From positions 62,001 to 126,000 of the forward strand of contig NZ_JAJEQM010000002.1 of assembly GCF_020687385.1 (NCBI RefSeq): 64,000 nucleotides of DNA, read 5' to 3'. This DNA is from Hominilimicola fabiformis. Lineage in GTDB: Bacteria; Bacillota; Clostridia; UBA1381. Position 1 is the stretch's first letter, and each line of letters begins with the position of its first letter. This document shows positions 10,301-18,792 of this stretch, piece after piece. The translations under genes and the position numbers were made by a program. Under the pieces are notes generated by a model. The model was not told the DNA's origin and did no database searches. It saw only the letters and a list, made by a program, of their open reading frames with translations.

Positions 10301-13300
10301 ATTTGCACAAGGCGACGTTGCACAGGTAATTCAACAAACAGTTCCGTCACTAAAGACGCTTGGCAGCAGTGCAACTGCTGATTTCTCAGATAACGGCAAT
10401 ACATACACAATCGACCCTGACGAAGATGTTGATAAGTATGAAATGAAGCTTAACGGCACAACAATAACAGGATATACAAAATCACCTTACAGACCTGATA
10501 CAACAACAGGCGTATTGTGTGACTCAATCAAGACTTTGGAGGCTTTGAAGAAAGTCAATCCGAATATTGAATACACAATTCAAACAGAGGGTGACGTTCC
10601 GTCATACACAGACGGTAGCTTGCCGATTGTTTCAATCACAGGCGGTTTGAAAGACGGTTACACACAAATTGATATTCAAAACGGTTCAACAACTTTGTTT
10701 GTAAATAAGGGTGCTGACAAGAACCTGTTAAATGCTCAGATTGAGTATAAAGACGGTGAACTTGTATCGGATATAGGTGCTGTACTTGGCTACCTTGACG
10801 GTGTAAGTTACAATATGAACACAAATACAAAGACTGCTAACGTAATATACAACGCAGAAAATGCTCCAAATGCAGTTCTTGAATATGCTAACGGTACAGC
10901 AAGAGTTACGGCTGTAGACGCTATTGAAAATGCAAACCTGATATTCGCAAGCTATAACCCAGACAAGACTCTAAAGATCATTGATACAAAGAAAGTTACA
11001 CTTGATAAGAGTGGTGCATATAATGATTATCCTGTATCATCAAGCTTTGTAACAACAGACAATATGAAGATTATGCTATGGAAAAGCGATATGGCTACAC
11101 CGATTTGCAAACCGGTTGTAATCGGCGAAAGCGAAAAAGCAGACACAACAGCATTGTTCAGCAAAGAAGATGACGGCGATAATGCACTTTTGAGTCTGTC
11201 AAGTGTTAAGAATTCAATCGTGGACGGTATTGTGGGATTGTTTGCGGACGATTCAACAGTAGGTACACCTCAAAATCTTGATACTTTGGCAGCGTCAATG
11301 AACGGTGAATCAAGTACACTTACATCAATCACGGGTGATAAAGTTGTAGCCGCAACAATCGAAAACGGTGCTCCTGACGGAACAAAGTATATTAAGACAG
11401 GTTCATACGGCAATAATAAGTACGGTGAATATTGTCTTGAAAGTGAATGTGCATATCCGGCCAATACAAAGGCTGACGTAATGCTTTCACTTGACGTAAG
11501 ATTTGATGCAGACGGTGCAGGATTTACACCGGAAGATAAAGGTGATAAGAAGGTTGCAGGTGCGGTTGTATTCAGAAACGGTACAATTCAAATGCAAAGA
11601 GGAGGCAAGGATTATACAGATACAAAGATTGGTGCAGATACAAATACATGGTATCATATCGCACTTGTAGGACGTTACAGTGCGGCTGACGCAAATGTTG
11701 ATATGTATGTATGGAAGTACAATTCAGACGGCACAAAGACATTTGTACAAAAGGTTACGGGTATGCCTCTTAGAAATATGGCAGCATCTAACGGAAACGG
11801 TGTGTCACATCTAAACATACTTGCAAATACAAGTGTTGATAATATAGCACTGTATAATCTTGGTGCAGATACAATTTCACTTGACAGCTCAAGCGATACA
11901 ATCAAAGCCGGTGAAACAATGTTGTTTACTTACGGTGCAACAAGACTTGACCAATACATCACAGCGCCTGCTGTAACATGGGCAGTATATAACGAGGCAA
12001 ATGACGCAGTTCTGAATGATGAAAACATAACAATATCAGAAAGCGGATTGCTTACAATCGGTGCAAATGCGTCAAAACAAAAGATTACAGTTCGTGCAAC
12101 AGCGACAAACGGCGTATATGCGTCAAAGACTATTGATGTAGACGCGGTTGACACATCAACAGATACATACGATACACTTACTCTGTCAGCTGATAAAGCA
12201 ACAGTAAGAGTAGGTGAAAATACACAGATTACAGCAGTTGCATCACTTGGCGGCGCTACAGTAACACCGGGTGACGGTGACTTGAAGTACATTATTTGCA
12301 ACGAGGCAAATCTAAGAGCATTAAACAACAAAAATATCACAATCACAAATGACGGTGTACTAAGCGTTACAGAAGACGCAGTACCTCAAACAATCACAGT
12401 AAGAGGTACAAATAAGTCGGGCAGTGTTCAAGGTACTGTTAAAGTACAGATACTTCCTGCAAATATGAACACAGGTAATGAAGATAAGTACACAGATACA
12501 TACGTTTCATCAAATGCATGTGAAGAATACGTTTCAGGTGCAACTCTTGAAGAAGGTTCATGGGACGGTTCGGGTTATTACAATGTAACAGCCGCTTATG
12601 ATTTTGTAGGATTTCCTGCAAATACATCAGCAGACGTTATTTACTCGGCTGATATGAAGTTCGCAAAGGACGGTGCCGGCTGGACAGTATTCAGTAACGA
12701 TAAGGGTAAGCTTGGTTTACAGCTTTCAAGCTCCGGCACAACATTGAATGCACTTGGTGCAAGTAACAAGACAGTCGGATCAATGACTGTTGATAAGGAT
12801 TCTTGGTACAATGTACAGGTTATGTGTTCAACAGGTAACGCAAATGCTTATGCAGTAATGACAGTTTATAAGTATGACGAAAACGGTAAGAAAATAAATC
12901 CTCAAACAGGTGCGGAAGGCACACCGTACATCTTGACTTGTGCGCTTCGTAATCTTGCAGAAAGCCCTGCAAATCATATCAACATCAGTGCAGGTACTTG
13001 CGTAGATAACGTAATGAGCTTTAACGTAGCTCCTGATAAACTGACATTGTCAGTTGACGCACAGACAGTTCTTGCAGGCGGCAGCGCACAGGCATCAACA
13101 AAGGCGTCAAGAAAGGGTATTGAATTCCCTTATCTAAATTCAAACTTGATTAAGTATGATATTTATGATGCAGAAAACAAATATCCTTTGGGCAGTGACA
13201 AGATTACTATTGATGCGTCAGGTAAGATTAACATTGACGCAATGGCAGACGCTCAAGATGTATATGTAAGAGTATCATCAACAAGCGGCGGTATGAATGA

Positions 13301-13901
13301 CAGCAAGAAACTTACAATTAAGTCGTCGGATATATTTGAAATCAATAAGTTTGGTTTTGAAGATGAGGATAAGACTAAGTTTAAGAGAATTGATGTTACA
13401 AAGAACTTTAACTACAGTGATGAAGTTACATTCGTTGCGGCAACATATAATAATCTCGGCGCACTTACATCAATCGCATTAAAGAAAGCATACGGCGATC
13501 AACTTACAATCGGTGCAAATAAGGTGACAATGTCTTTGGATTTACCGGATACATTTGATAAGGTAAATGATAAGTTTAACGCATTTGTTCTTACAAAGTT
13601 GTCATCAGATGGAGAAACAGCAGTTGATGAAAATATGACAGCGGCTAAGAACGGCACATCGGTAAATGTTGCAAACATTCCTGTATTCGATACAGGTGCA
13701 AAAGTTGTTGTTCTGGCACTGAAGAAAGACGCTGACGAAACAGATGTAAAGAGTGAAGATATTCTATACTTTACACAGATTACAGCGGCAGATATTGCCG
13801 ATAACGCATTGACAATTCCGGCTTATGAGGCAGGAATGCAGATTAAGCTGTCGGGTAACATAAACGGTGTTCACACGGTTGTAAAAACTGTTGCAGAATA
13901 A
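7389..13901 (+). CDS. Giant secreted glycoside hydrolase family 2 protein with LamG-like and Ig-like repeats
   Basis: This 2,170-residue exported protein has a signal peptide at residues 1-28 (basic start, hydrophobic core, AVPVFA-DEE). Next come a family 2 sugar-binding jelly roll (about 45-240), an Ig-like domain (about 250-420), the TIM barrel (about 420-740) and an Ig-like/DUF4982-type domain (about 770-960). Two LamG-like jelly rolls (about 1297-1490 and 1697-1880) alternate with Ig/Big2-like domains, ending in a beta-rich tail. No sortase motif, SLH domain or C-terminal anchor is visible. The position of the family acid/base Glu (GNE) reads GNN, with Asn538; Glu606 and Glu608 (METEYARE) are near the expected nucleophile. 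The sugar target is unknown, and the repeats suggest carbohydrate binding. A GAGGAGG site precedes the start. Confidence 0.88.
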   Translation: MKKKISIFCSLLLALQMMLSLAAVPVFADEELTSAVYEEPESPAVTYNMNVDWKFKKAADGSEYPLAKASASVAKDGKNFYDADYDDSDWDTVSVPHPINAEDSFDGACYDAGEAGLYRGFMFYRKHITIPESDAGKKLFLEFEAVRNSVYLYVNGEIVGYYEAGIAATGFDITDYVKPGQDNLIAVATDNAADRGQSDTTKVTKETKPGSEPGAADGNGYQWNTKDFNEVQGGITGDVILYAKGKTYQTLPLYNNLKTKGNYIYATDFDIRGKSATITVEGEVRNEDADKDVTLEVNVVEMVDPNKDSTDADADHTKQPYLRYSFKSDATSVKTAKDTGADSHFMTTVPDDAYDDNPAATSTETVDVTKIVASAKCEDMKFWSPDSPNLYDVYTVLKDSEGNVLDVQKTTTGFRKVEYDINDGGLKINDQPVWLTGYAQRSTNEWAVIGVANDWLQDLDMQWIKESNSNFIRWMHVAPKPSQIRSGDKYGVVSACPAGDKEADVDGRAWDQRVEAMRDAMIYFRNSPSVIFWETGNNAVTAAHQQEMTDLKNTLDPNGERFCGCRTISSTDQIQAADYVGTMLNRHASNAKASMAAIKKYVPIMETEYAREEAPRRVWDDFSPPDYDYRNKWLGAGASKTDGYDIHDLTSEDFSLVDARAYNEFYSDRVGGLSGNDYYSAAAMMVWSDSNMHNRNTGSENCRTSGKVDPVRIKKDVFYTMQTIQSTTPKLHIVGHWNYPQLSDDTYNYPLKSYNGTYWEETGEYGKRDPKNKTVYVIGSAGLSKVELYVNDKLKGTSTKPDSTFIYSFSGIDVTESGTVKAVAYDARDEVVAEDYISTTGEATTLKITPVAGPDGLIADGSDIAYFDVAVVDKDGNTCPLAYDKINLSLNGEGVLLGGYNSGIGDKITTNNTDYCYAECGTNRIFVRSTRNAGAITLSASLEGQAPVTATINSTDDLNMTGGLTTKMQRTFAQGDVAQVIQQTVPSLKTLGSSATADFSDNGNTYTIDPDEDVDKYEMKLNGTTITGYTKSPYRPDTTTGVLCDSIKTLEALKKVNPNIEYTIQTEGDVPSYTDGSLPIVSITGGLKDGYTQIDIQNGSTTLFVNKGADKNLLNAQIEYKDGELVSDIGAVLGYLDGVSYNMNTNTKTANVIYNAENAPNAVLEYANGTARVTAVDAIENANLIFASYNPDKTLKIIDTKKVTLDKSGAYNDYPVSSSFVTTDNMKIMLWKSDMATPICKPVVIGESEKADTTALFSKEDDGDNALLSLSSVKNSIVDGIVGLFADDSTVGTPQNLDTLAASMNGESSTLTSITGDKVVAATIENGAPDGTKYIKTGSYGNNKYGEYCLESECAYPANTKADVMLSLDVRFDADGAGFTPEDKGDKKVAGAVVFRNGTIQMQRGGKDYTDTKIGADTNTWYHIALVGRYSAADANVDMYVWKYNSDGTKTFVQKVTGMPLRNMAASNGNGVSHLNILANTSVDNIALYNLGADTISLDSSSDTIKAGETMLFTYGATRLDQYITAPAVTWAVYNEANDAVLNDENITISESGLLTIGANASKQKITVRATATNGVYASKTIDVDAVDTSTDTYDTLTLSADKATVRVGENTQITAVASLGGATVTPGDGDLKYIICNEANLRALNNKNITITNDGVLSVTEDAVPQTITVRGTNKSGSVQGTVKVQILPANMNTGNEDKYTDTYVSSNACEEYVSGATLEEGSWDGSGYYNVTAAYDFVGFPANTSADVIYSADMKFAKDGAGWTVFSNDKGKLGLQLSSSGTTLNALGASNKTVGSMTVDKDSWYNVQVMCSTGNANAYAVMTVYKYDENGKKINPQTGAEGTPYILTCALRNLAESPANHINISAGTCVDNVMSFNVAPDKLTLSVDAQTVLAGGSAQASTKASRKGIEFPYLNSNLIKYDIYDAENKYPLGSDKITIDASGKINIDAMADAQDVYVRVSSTSGGMNDSKKLTIKSSDIFEINKFGFEDEDKTKFKRIDVTKNFNYSDEVTFVAATYNNLGALTSIALKKAYGDQLTIGANKVTMSLDLPDTFDKVNDKFNAFVLTKLSSDGETAVDENMTAAKNGTSVNVANIPVFDTGAKVVVLALKKDADETDVKSEDILYFTQITAADIADNALTIPAYEAGMQIKLSGNINGVHTVVKTVAE

Positions 13902-13916
13902 TATAACATGACCCTG

Positions 13917-13946
13917 AAAAGGTGTTCCGAAAGGAACACCTTTTTC
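13917..13946 (+). terminator. Terminator of the giant hydrolase gene
   Basis: A strong stem AAAGGTGTTCC/GGAACACCTTT with a GAAA tetraloop is followed by a T run. Confidence 0.92.
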
Positions 13947-14004
13947 TTGCTTTATTTTAGAATTTGCGGTATAATAGTAATCATAAATTTTAAGGAGAAA
14001 ATGT

Positions 14005-14703
14005 ATGGCATTATATACTATTGCGGATTTACACCTTCCGCTCGGAATAGACAAGCCGATGGATATATTCGGTAAGGCTTGGGAAAATTACGTTGAACGT
14101 CTGGCGGATAATTGGCAGTCGGTCGTAAAGGAAAACGACGTTGTTGTTTTACCGGGTGATTTTTCGTGGGCAACGTATCTTGAACAGAGTGTAAAAGATT
14201 TTGAATATTTGCATAAATTAAACGGTAAAAAGATTTTGCTTAAAGGCAATCACGATTATTGGTGGACGACAATGAATAAATTGCGTGAGTTTACCGCAGA
14301 GTGTGGTTTTGATGATATAGAATTTTTACAGAATAATTCGTTTATGTATGAGGACGTTGCAATTTGCGGTACTCGCGGTTGGATAAATCCGGGTTGGGAT
14401 AATTTCGGCGGTGAGGACAGAAAAATATTCGATAGGGAAGTTTTAAGACTTGAATTGTCATTAAACAGTGTAAAGGAATGTAATGAAATATATGTGTTCA
14501 CGCACTATCCGCCAATGCCTGTTTCGCTTAAGGAAAATGAATTTGTACAAATGATGAAAAAGTACCCTGTAACAAAGTGTATCTACGGTCATCTTCACGC
14601 GGCGGCTCACAGAAACGCTGTTGAGGGGACAATAAACGGAATTGAATATAAACTTGTTTCGGGAGATTACTTGGGATTTGATCCGATAAAATTACATGAT
14701 TAG
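14005..14703 (+). CDS. Calcineurin-like metallophosphoesterase
   Basis: This 232-residue cytoplasmic phosphoesterase shows the metal-binding set: ADLH near the N terminus, PGDFSW, GNHDYWW, then HYPP and YGHLHAAAH near the C terminus. It resembles the predicted phosphohydrolases of the COG1768 type. The substrate is unknown. AAGGAG precedes ATG 14005. Its stop codon overlaps the ribosome site of the next phosphoesterase, so the two form a pair. Confidence 0.9.
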   Translation: MALYTIADLHLPLGIDKPMDIFGKAWENYVERLADNWQSVVKENDVVVLPGDFSWATYLEQSVKDFEYLHKLNGKKILLKGNHDYWWTTMNKLREFTAECGFDDIEFLQNNSFMYEDVAICGTRGWINPGWDNFGGEDRKIFDREVLRLELSLNSVKECNEIYVFTHYPPMPVSLKENEFVQMMKKYPVTKCIYGHLHAAAHRNAVEGTINGIEYKLVSGDYLGFDPIKLHD

Positions 14704-14714
14704 GAGAAATGAAT

Positions 14715-15230
14715 ATGAAGTTAATGTTTGCGTCAGATATACACGGTTCGTACTACTATGCCCAAAAAACAGTTGAGGCATACAGAGAGGAAAAAGCAGA
14801 AAAGTTGATTTTGCTCGGCGATATACTCTATCACGGACCGAGAAACGATTTGCCGAAAGATTACGCACCGAACAAGGTTATTGAACTTTTAAACGGCATT
14901 AAAAACGAGATACTTTGTGTAAGAGGTAACTGCGATACGGAAGTAGACCAAATGGTGCTTGAATTTCCCGTACTTGCCGATTATGCAGTTATATTCGTTG
15001 ACGGAAAAACATTGTATTTGACTCACGGACACAAATACAATCCGAATAATTTGCCTCCGATAAAAAAAGGCGATTATCTTGTGAACGGTCATACACATAT
15101 CTTGGCGAATGAGGATATGGGCGATTTTACATACTTAAATCCGGGTTCTGTTTCAATTCCCAAAGGCGGTAATCCGCATACGTATATGATATATGAAAAC
15201 GGTGAATTTAAAATTAAAGAATTGAAGTAG
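14715..15230 (+). CDS. YfcE/MJ0936-type phosphodiesterase
   Basis: This compact metallophosphoesterase of 171 residues has ASDIHG, LLGDILYHGPRN, RGNCD, LTHGHKY and NGHTHI in order, the set of the YfcE/MJ0936 family, which hydrolyses phosphodiesters in a Mn-dependent way in characterised members. ATG 14715 is chosen because AGGAG (14702-14706) is 8 bases upstream of it and only 2 upstream of ATG 14709. The physiological substrate is unknown. Confidence 0.92.
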   Translation: MKLMFASDIHGSYYYAQKTVEAYREEKAEKLILLGDILYHGPRNDLPKDYAPNKVIELLNGIKNEILCVRGNCDTEVDQMVLEFPVLADYAVIFVDGKTLYLTHGHKYNPNNLPPIKKGDYLVNGHTHILANEDMGDFTYLNPGSVSIPKGGNPHTYMIYENGEFKIKELK

Positions 15231-15266
15231 GAGAACAGAGAGAGTTGCTTGTATGGTAGATTATAA

Positions 15267-15712
15267 CCGCATTTACTTCATAAGGGACGGTACCACGACG
15301 TCCCTCTTGCCACCCCTCAGACGGTTCCGCCGTCAGCTCCCCTCAAGGGGAGCCGATTGTAAGTGTGGCTGATACAAAAAAATATGCAATTCGTAGGGGC
15401 GATCATCGGTCGCCCGAAAATCGCATACACTTCGTAGGGAACGGCACCCCGAGTCCCTCTTGCCACCCCTCAGACGGCTCCGCCGTCAGCTCCCCTCAAG
15501 TGGAGCCGATTGTAAGTGTGGCTGATACAAAAAAATATGCAATTCGTAGGGGCGATCATCGGTCGCCCAAAAATCGCATTCACTTCGTAGGGGACAGTGC
15601 CTCGGCGTCCTTTTTGCCGCCACTCCGTCACTTCGTGCCACCTCTCCTCAAGGAGAGGCTTTTAAGGCGCCCCCTTGAGGGGAGCTGTCGTGAAACGACT
15701 GAGGGGTGTCGA
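15267..15712 (+). repeat. GC-rich 153-bp tandem repeat block with inverted arms
   Basis: Two nearly complete units (about 15267-15420 and 15421-15573) repeat with a 153-base period, and a third, partial unit starts at 15574. Each unit carries the arm CACCCCTCAGACGG...CCCCTCAAG and the hairpin GGGCGA-7-TCGCCC (15397-15415 and 15550-15568). An arm in reversed orientation lies at 15668-15711, so the outer parts (15310-15354 and 15668-15711) are inverted repeats. Composition is far more GC-rich than the neighbours. A reading frame at 15365-15724 runs through the repeats and is not a gene. It resembles non-coding dispersed or MITE-like elements of Clostridia. Confidence 0.85.
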
Positions 15713-15728
15713 ACAACAATTTAACATC

Positions 15729-15760
15729 AAAAAAGCCGTCATTCATTGACGGCTTTTTTT
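15729..15760. terminator. Bidirectional terminator
   Basis: The stem GCCGTCA/TGACGGC is flanked by six A and seven T residues, so it can end transcripts from either side. It overlaps the stop codon of the minus-strand exonuclease gene. Confidence 0.85.
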
Positions 15761-16365
15761 GAATTTTTCTTTTGTTTCTTCTTATTCTTTTTACACTTCA
15801 AATGAGTATCCGGAGTAAGGTGACCGATTTCCATTTCAAAACATTCCTCAACTTCATCAAGGTTCAAAAGACTGTAATCTTCAAGTATTCTAACCATAAC
15901 TGCAGCACAGGCATATGCGTCATCATAAGCACGGTGATGATGAAAATGAATACCGAGTGCGTCACAAAGATTATTTAATTTATGACTCGGAAGTTCGGGA
16001 TATGCTTTTTGCGACAATTTCACCGTACACAAATAATCAAAAGTCGGGAACGGTATATTAAAATGTTCCAAAGTCGCACAAAGTGCACCGACATCAAAAC
16101 CTGCATTATGTGCAATAACTGTTTTGTGGTCAAGGTACGGCTTTAACTTATCCCAATAATCCGCAAGTGTAGGCTTGTTCACAACCATATCAGGTGTAAT
16201 TCCGTGAATTTTTATATTATAATCATTAAACTCAAACGGTTCAGGTTTAATAAGAATTTCTTTTCTGTCAGTTATCTTGTTGTTTTCCACCACACATATA
16301 CCAAGACTGCATACGCTTGTATAATTTGATGTGGCGGTTTCAAAGTCAATAGCTACAAAATCCAT
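15739..16365 (-). CDS. DEDDh 3'-5' exonuclease (DnaQ/epsilon-like)
   Basis: This 208-residue exonuclease has Exo I Asp7 and Glu9 (AIDFETA), Exo II HNAGFD, and the Exo III His/Asp in HHHRAYDDA. The fold matches the epsilon-type proofreading family. It is a stand-alone protein, distinct from the exonuclease embedded in PolC in this window. The last 20 residues are rich in lysine and may bind nucleic acid. Its role is likely in DNA repair or RNA turnover. Confidence 0.9.
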   Translation of the reverse strand: MDFVAIDFETATSNYTSVCSLGICVVENNKITDRKEILIKPEPFEFNDYNIKIHGITPDMVVNKPTLADYWDKLKPYLDHKTVIAHNAGFDVGALCATLEHFNIPFPTFDYLCTVKLSQKAYPELPSHKLNNLCDALGIHFHHHRAYDDAYACAAVMVRILEDYSLLNLDEVEECFEMEIGHLTPDTHLKCKKNKKKQKKNSKKAVNE

Positions 16366-16459
16366 ATAATCTCTCCTAACGTCATATCATTATACAACTT
16401 TTTTTGCCGAATGTCAAAGGATAAAGCAAAAAAGAGTAATTATTTGTACAGAACATAAA

Positions 16460-16488
16460 TTGACAGGCAATTTTATTAGTTATATAAT
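16460..16488 (+). promoter_or_regulatory. Sigma-A-like promoter of mtnN-luxS
   Basis: TTGACA at 16460-16465, a 17-base spacer and TATAAT at 16483-16488 match consensus perfectly. No SAM or SAH riboswitch is visible in the short leader. Confidence 0.88.
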
Positions 16489-16513
16489 AGATAGAAAGTT
16501 AGGAGGGACATAT

Positions 16514-17224
16514 ATGCTTGTTGGAATAATAGGTGCAATGGACCTTGAGGTTCAGGCATTAAAAGGACTTATGGACAATGCAGTGGTGGAAACAATCAGC
16601 ACCATTGATTTTTATAAAGGCAATATTAACGGCGTGGAAACGGTTGTTGCGGTTGCGGGAGTCGGCAAGGTAAATGCGGCGGTCTGCTCACAGACTATGA
16701 TACTTAAGTATTCGCCTGACATTATGATAAACGTGGGTGTTGCCGGAGGACTTTCGGACGAATTTAAAATCGGCGACATAGCCGTTGCGGACAGCGTTGT
16801 TGAACACGATATGGACACATCACCGATAGGTGACCCTGTCGGCTTGATTTCGGGCATTAATCTTGTCAATATACCTTGTGACAAAAAGCTTGCCGATTTA
16901 ATGGAGCAGGCAGTAAGCAAGGTAGGCACAATAACATCAAAAAGAGGTGTTATTGCTTCGGGCGACCAATTCATCAGCAAACAGGAACAAAGAGATAGAA
17001 TAAAAGATAATTTCGGTGCTATTGCCGCTGAAATGGAGGGAGCAAGTATCGGACACGTTTGTTATATGAACGGTGTGCCTTTCGGTGTACTGCGTGCAAT
17101 ATCGGACGGCGCAAACGACGATTCACATATGGATTATCCCGAATTTGTAAAAATGGCAGCGGCAAATTCAATCAAGATTATACTTGAACTTTTAAACAGC
17201 ATAAACGGAGGAAAATTACAGTGA
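16514..17224 (+). CDS. mtnN: 5'-methylthioadenosine/S-adenosylhomocysteine nucleosidase
   Basis: This 236-residue cytosolic enzyme cleaves adenine from SAH and methylthioadenosine. The N terminus MLVGIIGAMDLEVQAL is characteristic, as are VAGVGKVNAA, GVAGG, GDQFIS, AEMEGAS (substrate-binding Glu) and RAISDGA with the catalytic Asp. ATG 16514 is chosen because AGGAGG at 16501 is correctly spaced and the promoter overlaps the upstream extension. The last codons overlap the GTG of luxS, so SAH is turned to S-ribosylhomocysteine and then to homocysteine and DPD by one operon. Confidence 0.97.
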   Translation: MLVGIIGAMDLEVQALKGLMDNAVVETISTIDFYKGNINGVETVVAVAGVGKVNAAVCSQTMILKYSPDIMINVGVAGGLSDEFKIGDIAVADSVVEHDMDTSPIGDPVGLISGINLVNIPCDKKLADLMEQAVSKVGTITSKRGVIASGDQFISKQEQRDRIKDNFGAIAAEMEGASIGHVCYMNGVPFGVLRAISDGANDDSHMDYPEFVKMAAANSIKIILELLNSINGGKLQ

Positions 17225-17697
17225 ATAAAATAAAGAGCTTTCAAGTTGACCACAGGAAACTCGGTGTGGGAATTTATGTATCAAGAGTTGATGTAGATAT
17301 AGTGACATACGATTTACGTTTTTGTAAACCGAACAGCGGAACGGTGCTTGATAATGTGACAATGCACACGATTGAGCATATGCTTGCAACGTTCGTAAGA
17401 AATTCTGATATAAAGAATGAAGTATTATATTTCGGTCCTATGGGCTGTCAAACAGGTTTTTACTTGCTTGTACGCGATGTGGTTCCGAAAGAAAAAGTTC
17501 TTGAAACGGTAAAAGATATTTTGGCAAAGACAATTAAACACGACGGCGAAGTTTTCGGAGCGAGTGAGATTGAGTGCGGAAATTATAAAACACTTAATCT
17601 TGATTGTGCAAAGAAAGCGTGCAGAGAACACCTTGAGGCTATTCGTGATATAAACGACATAATAACGTATGATGATGTAAACCAAAGGGGATGCTGA
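17221..17697 (+). CDS. luxS: S-ribosylhomocysteine lyase
   Basis: This 158-residue metalloenzyme makes homocysteine and the autoinducer-2 precursor DPD. The metal motif HTIEHMLATF (HxxEH), GPMGCQTGFYL with the catalytic Cys and the third metal ligand in the C-terminal segment (SEIECGNY region) are present. The GTG start overlaps the mtnN stop (GTGA) and has GGAGGA about 9 bases upstream. Coupling to mtnN completes the activated methyl cycle. Confidence 0.97.
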   Translation: MNKIKSFQVDHRKLGVGIYVSRVDVDIVTYDLRFCKPNSGTVLDNVTMHTIEHMLATFVRNSDIKNEVLYFGPMGCQTGFYLLVRDVVPKEKVLETVKDILAKTIKHDGEVFGASEIECGNYKTLNLDCAKKACREHLEAIRDINDIITYDDVNQRGC

Positions 17698-17741
17698 TGA
17701 AGTATTCCTTTTTTATTTGAACACGGTAGGAGTGAATTTTT

Positions 17742-18113
17742 ATGAAATACATTTATCAATTATTTATAATATTGGTTGTTACATTTGTCGGAGAATTGTT
17801 GCATTATTTTATACCTATTCCCGTACCTGCGAGCATATACGGACTTATAATAATGCTTATACTTTTGTGTACAAAGGTTGTAAAGCTTGAACACGTTGAA
17901 AGAACTTCGGACTTTCTTATTGAAATAATGCCGCTTATGTTTATTCCGGGCGGCGTCGGACTTGTAACGGCTTGGGGCGATTTGAAAGATATGATGTTGC
18001 CGGTTGTCGTTATAACAATCATATCGACAATCGTGGTTATGGCGGTTACGGGCAAAGCGACTGAATTGATTATGAAAACAGGCAAGAAGAAAGAGGGCAA
18101 AAAAGATGAATAA
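17742..18113 (+). CDS. lrgA: LrgA/CidA family membrane protein
   Basis: This 123-residue holin-like membrane protein has four predicted helices. It shows the family features FVGELLHYFIPIPVPASIYGLIIMLILL and a Pro-Gly-Gly turn (MFIPGGVGLV). It overlaps lrgB by 8 bases. LrgAB pairs are linked to control of murein hydrolases and to pyruvate or small-molecule transport. A regulator is not seen next to it. Confidence 0.93.
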   Translation: MKYIYQLFIILVVTFVGELLHYFIPIPVPASIYGLIIMLILLCTKVVKLEHVERTSDFLIEIMPLMFIPGGVGLVTAWGDLKDMMLPVVVITIISTIVVMAVTGKATELIMKTGKKKEGKKDE

Positions 18114-18792
18114 TATAATGACAGACAGCATATTCTTCGGTGCGGTAATCAGCGTTGTGGGATATTTGATAGGAATATTTTTAAGAAAGAAAATTTCGGT
18201 TTTAAATCCGTTGCTTGTATCAATAATCTTTGTAATCGCGGTTATAAAGATATTTCACATTGATTATGAAACATATAACAGCGGTGCAAAGTATATAAGC
18301 TATCTTTTAACACCTGCAACGGTCTGCCTTGCAATACCGCTATACCGTCAAATATCCGTGCTTAAAGAACACGCAAAGGAAGTGTTTATAGGCATACTTG
18401 CGGGAGTTTTGGCAAGTATGGGAAGTATACTTTTGATGTCGTATTTTTTCGGACTTACGCATGAACAGTATGTAACGCTTTTGCCGAAATCAATCACAAC
18501 GGCAATAGGAATGGGCGTGAGTGAAGAACTCGGCGGAATACAGACAATAACCGTTGCGGTAATTATCATAACAGGAGTACTCGGCAATATAATCGCTGAG
18601 GCGGTTTTGAAAATTTTCAGAATAAAAGAGCCTGTTGCAAAAGGTCTTGCGATAGGAACTGCGTCCCACGCAATCGGTACAACAAAGGCTCTTGAAATCG
18701 GTGAAATCGAGGGCGCAATGAGCAGCCTTTCGGTTGCGGTTGCAGGACTTATGACTGTCATATCAGCGTCAATCTTCGCTAATATGATGTAA
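18106..18792 (+). CDS. lrgB: LrgB family membrane protein
   Basis: This 228-residue polytopic membrane protein is the partner of LrgA. The conserved segment LPKSITTAIGMGVSEELGG and the later GLAIGTASHAIGTTKALE are family hallmarks. It converges on the DUF4364 gene, with 24 bases of overlap between the two 3' ends and no terminator visible between them. Confidence 0.95.
   Translation: MNNIMTDSIFFGAVISVVGYLIGIFLRKKISVLNPLLVSIIFVIAVIKIFHIDYETYNSGAKYISYLLTPATVCLAIPLYRQISVLKEHAKEVFIGILAGVLASMGSILLMSYFFGLTHEQYVTLLPKSITTAIGMGVSEELGGIQTITVAVIIITGVLGNIIAEAVLKIFRIKEPVAKGLAIGTASHAIGTTKALEIGEIEGAMSSLSVAVAGLMTVISASIFANMM

Noticed and set aside
15365-15724. 119-codon reading frame in the GC-rich block
   Set aside because: It runs through two tandem 153-bp repeats and repeats its own peptide; no ribosome site and no protein-like pattern.
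16366-16513. SAM or SAH riboswitch before mtnN-luxS
   Set aside because: The distance from the -10 to the start codon is only about 25 bases; no room for an aptamer.
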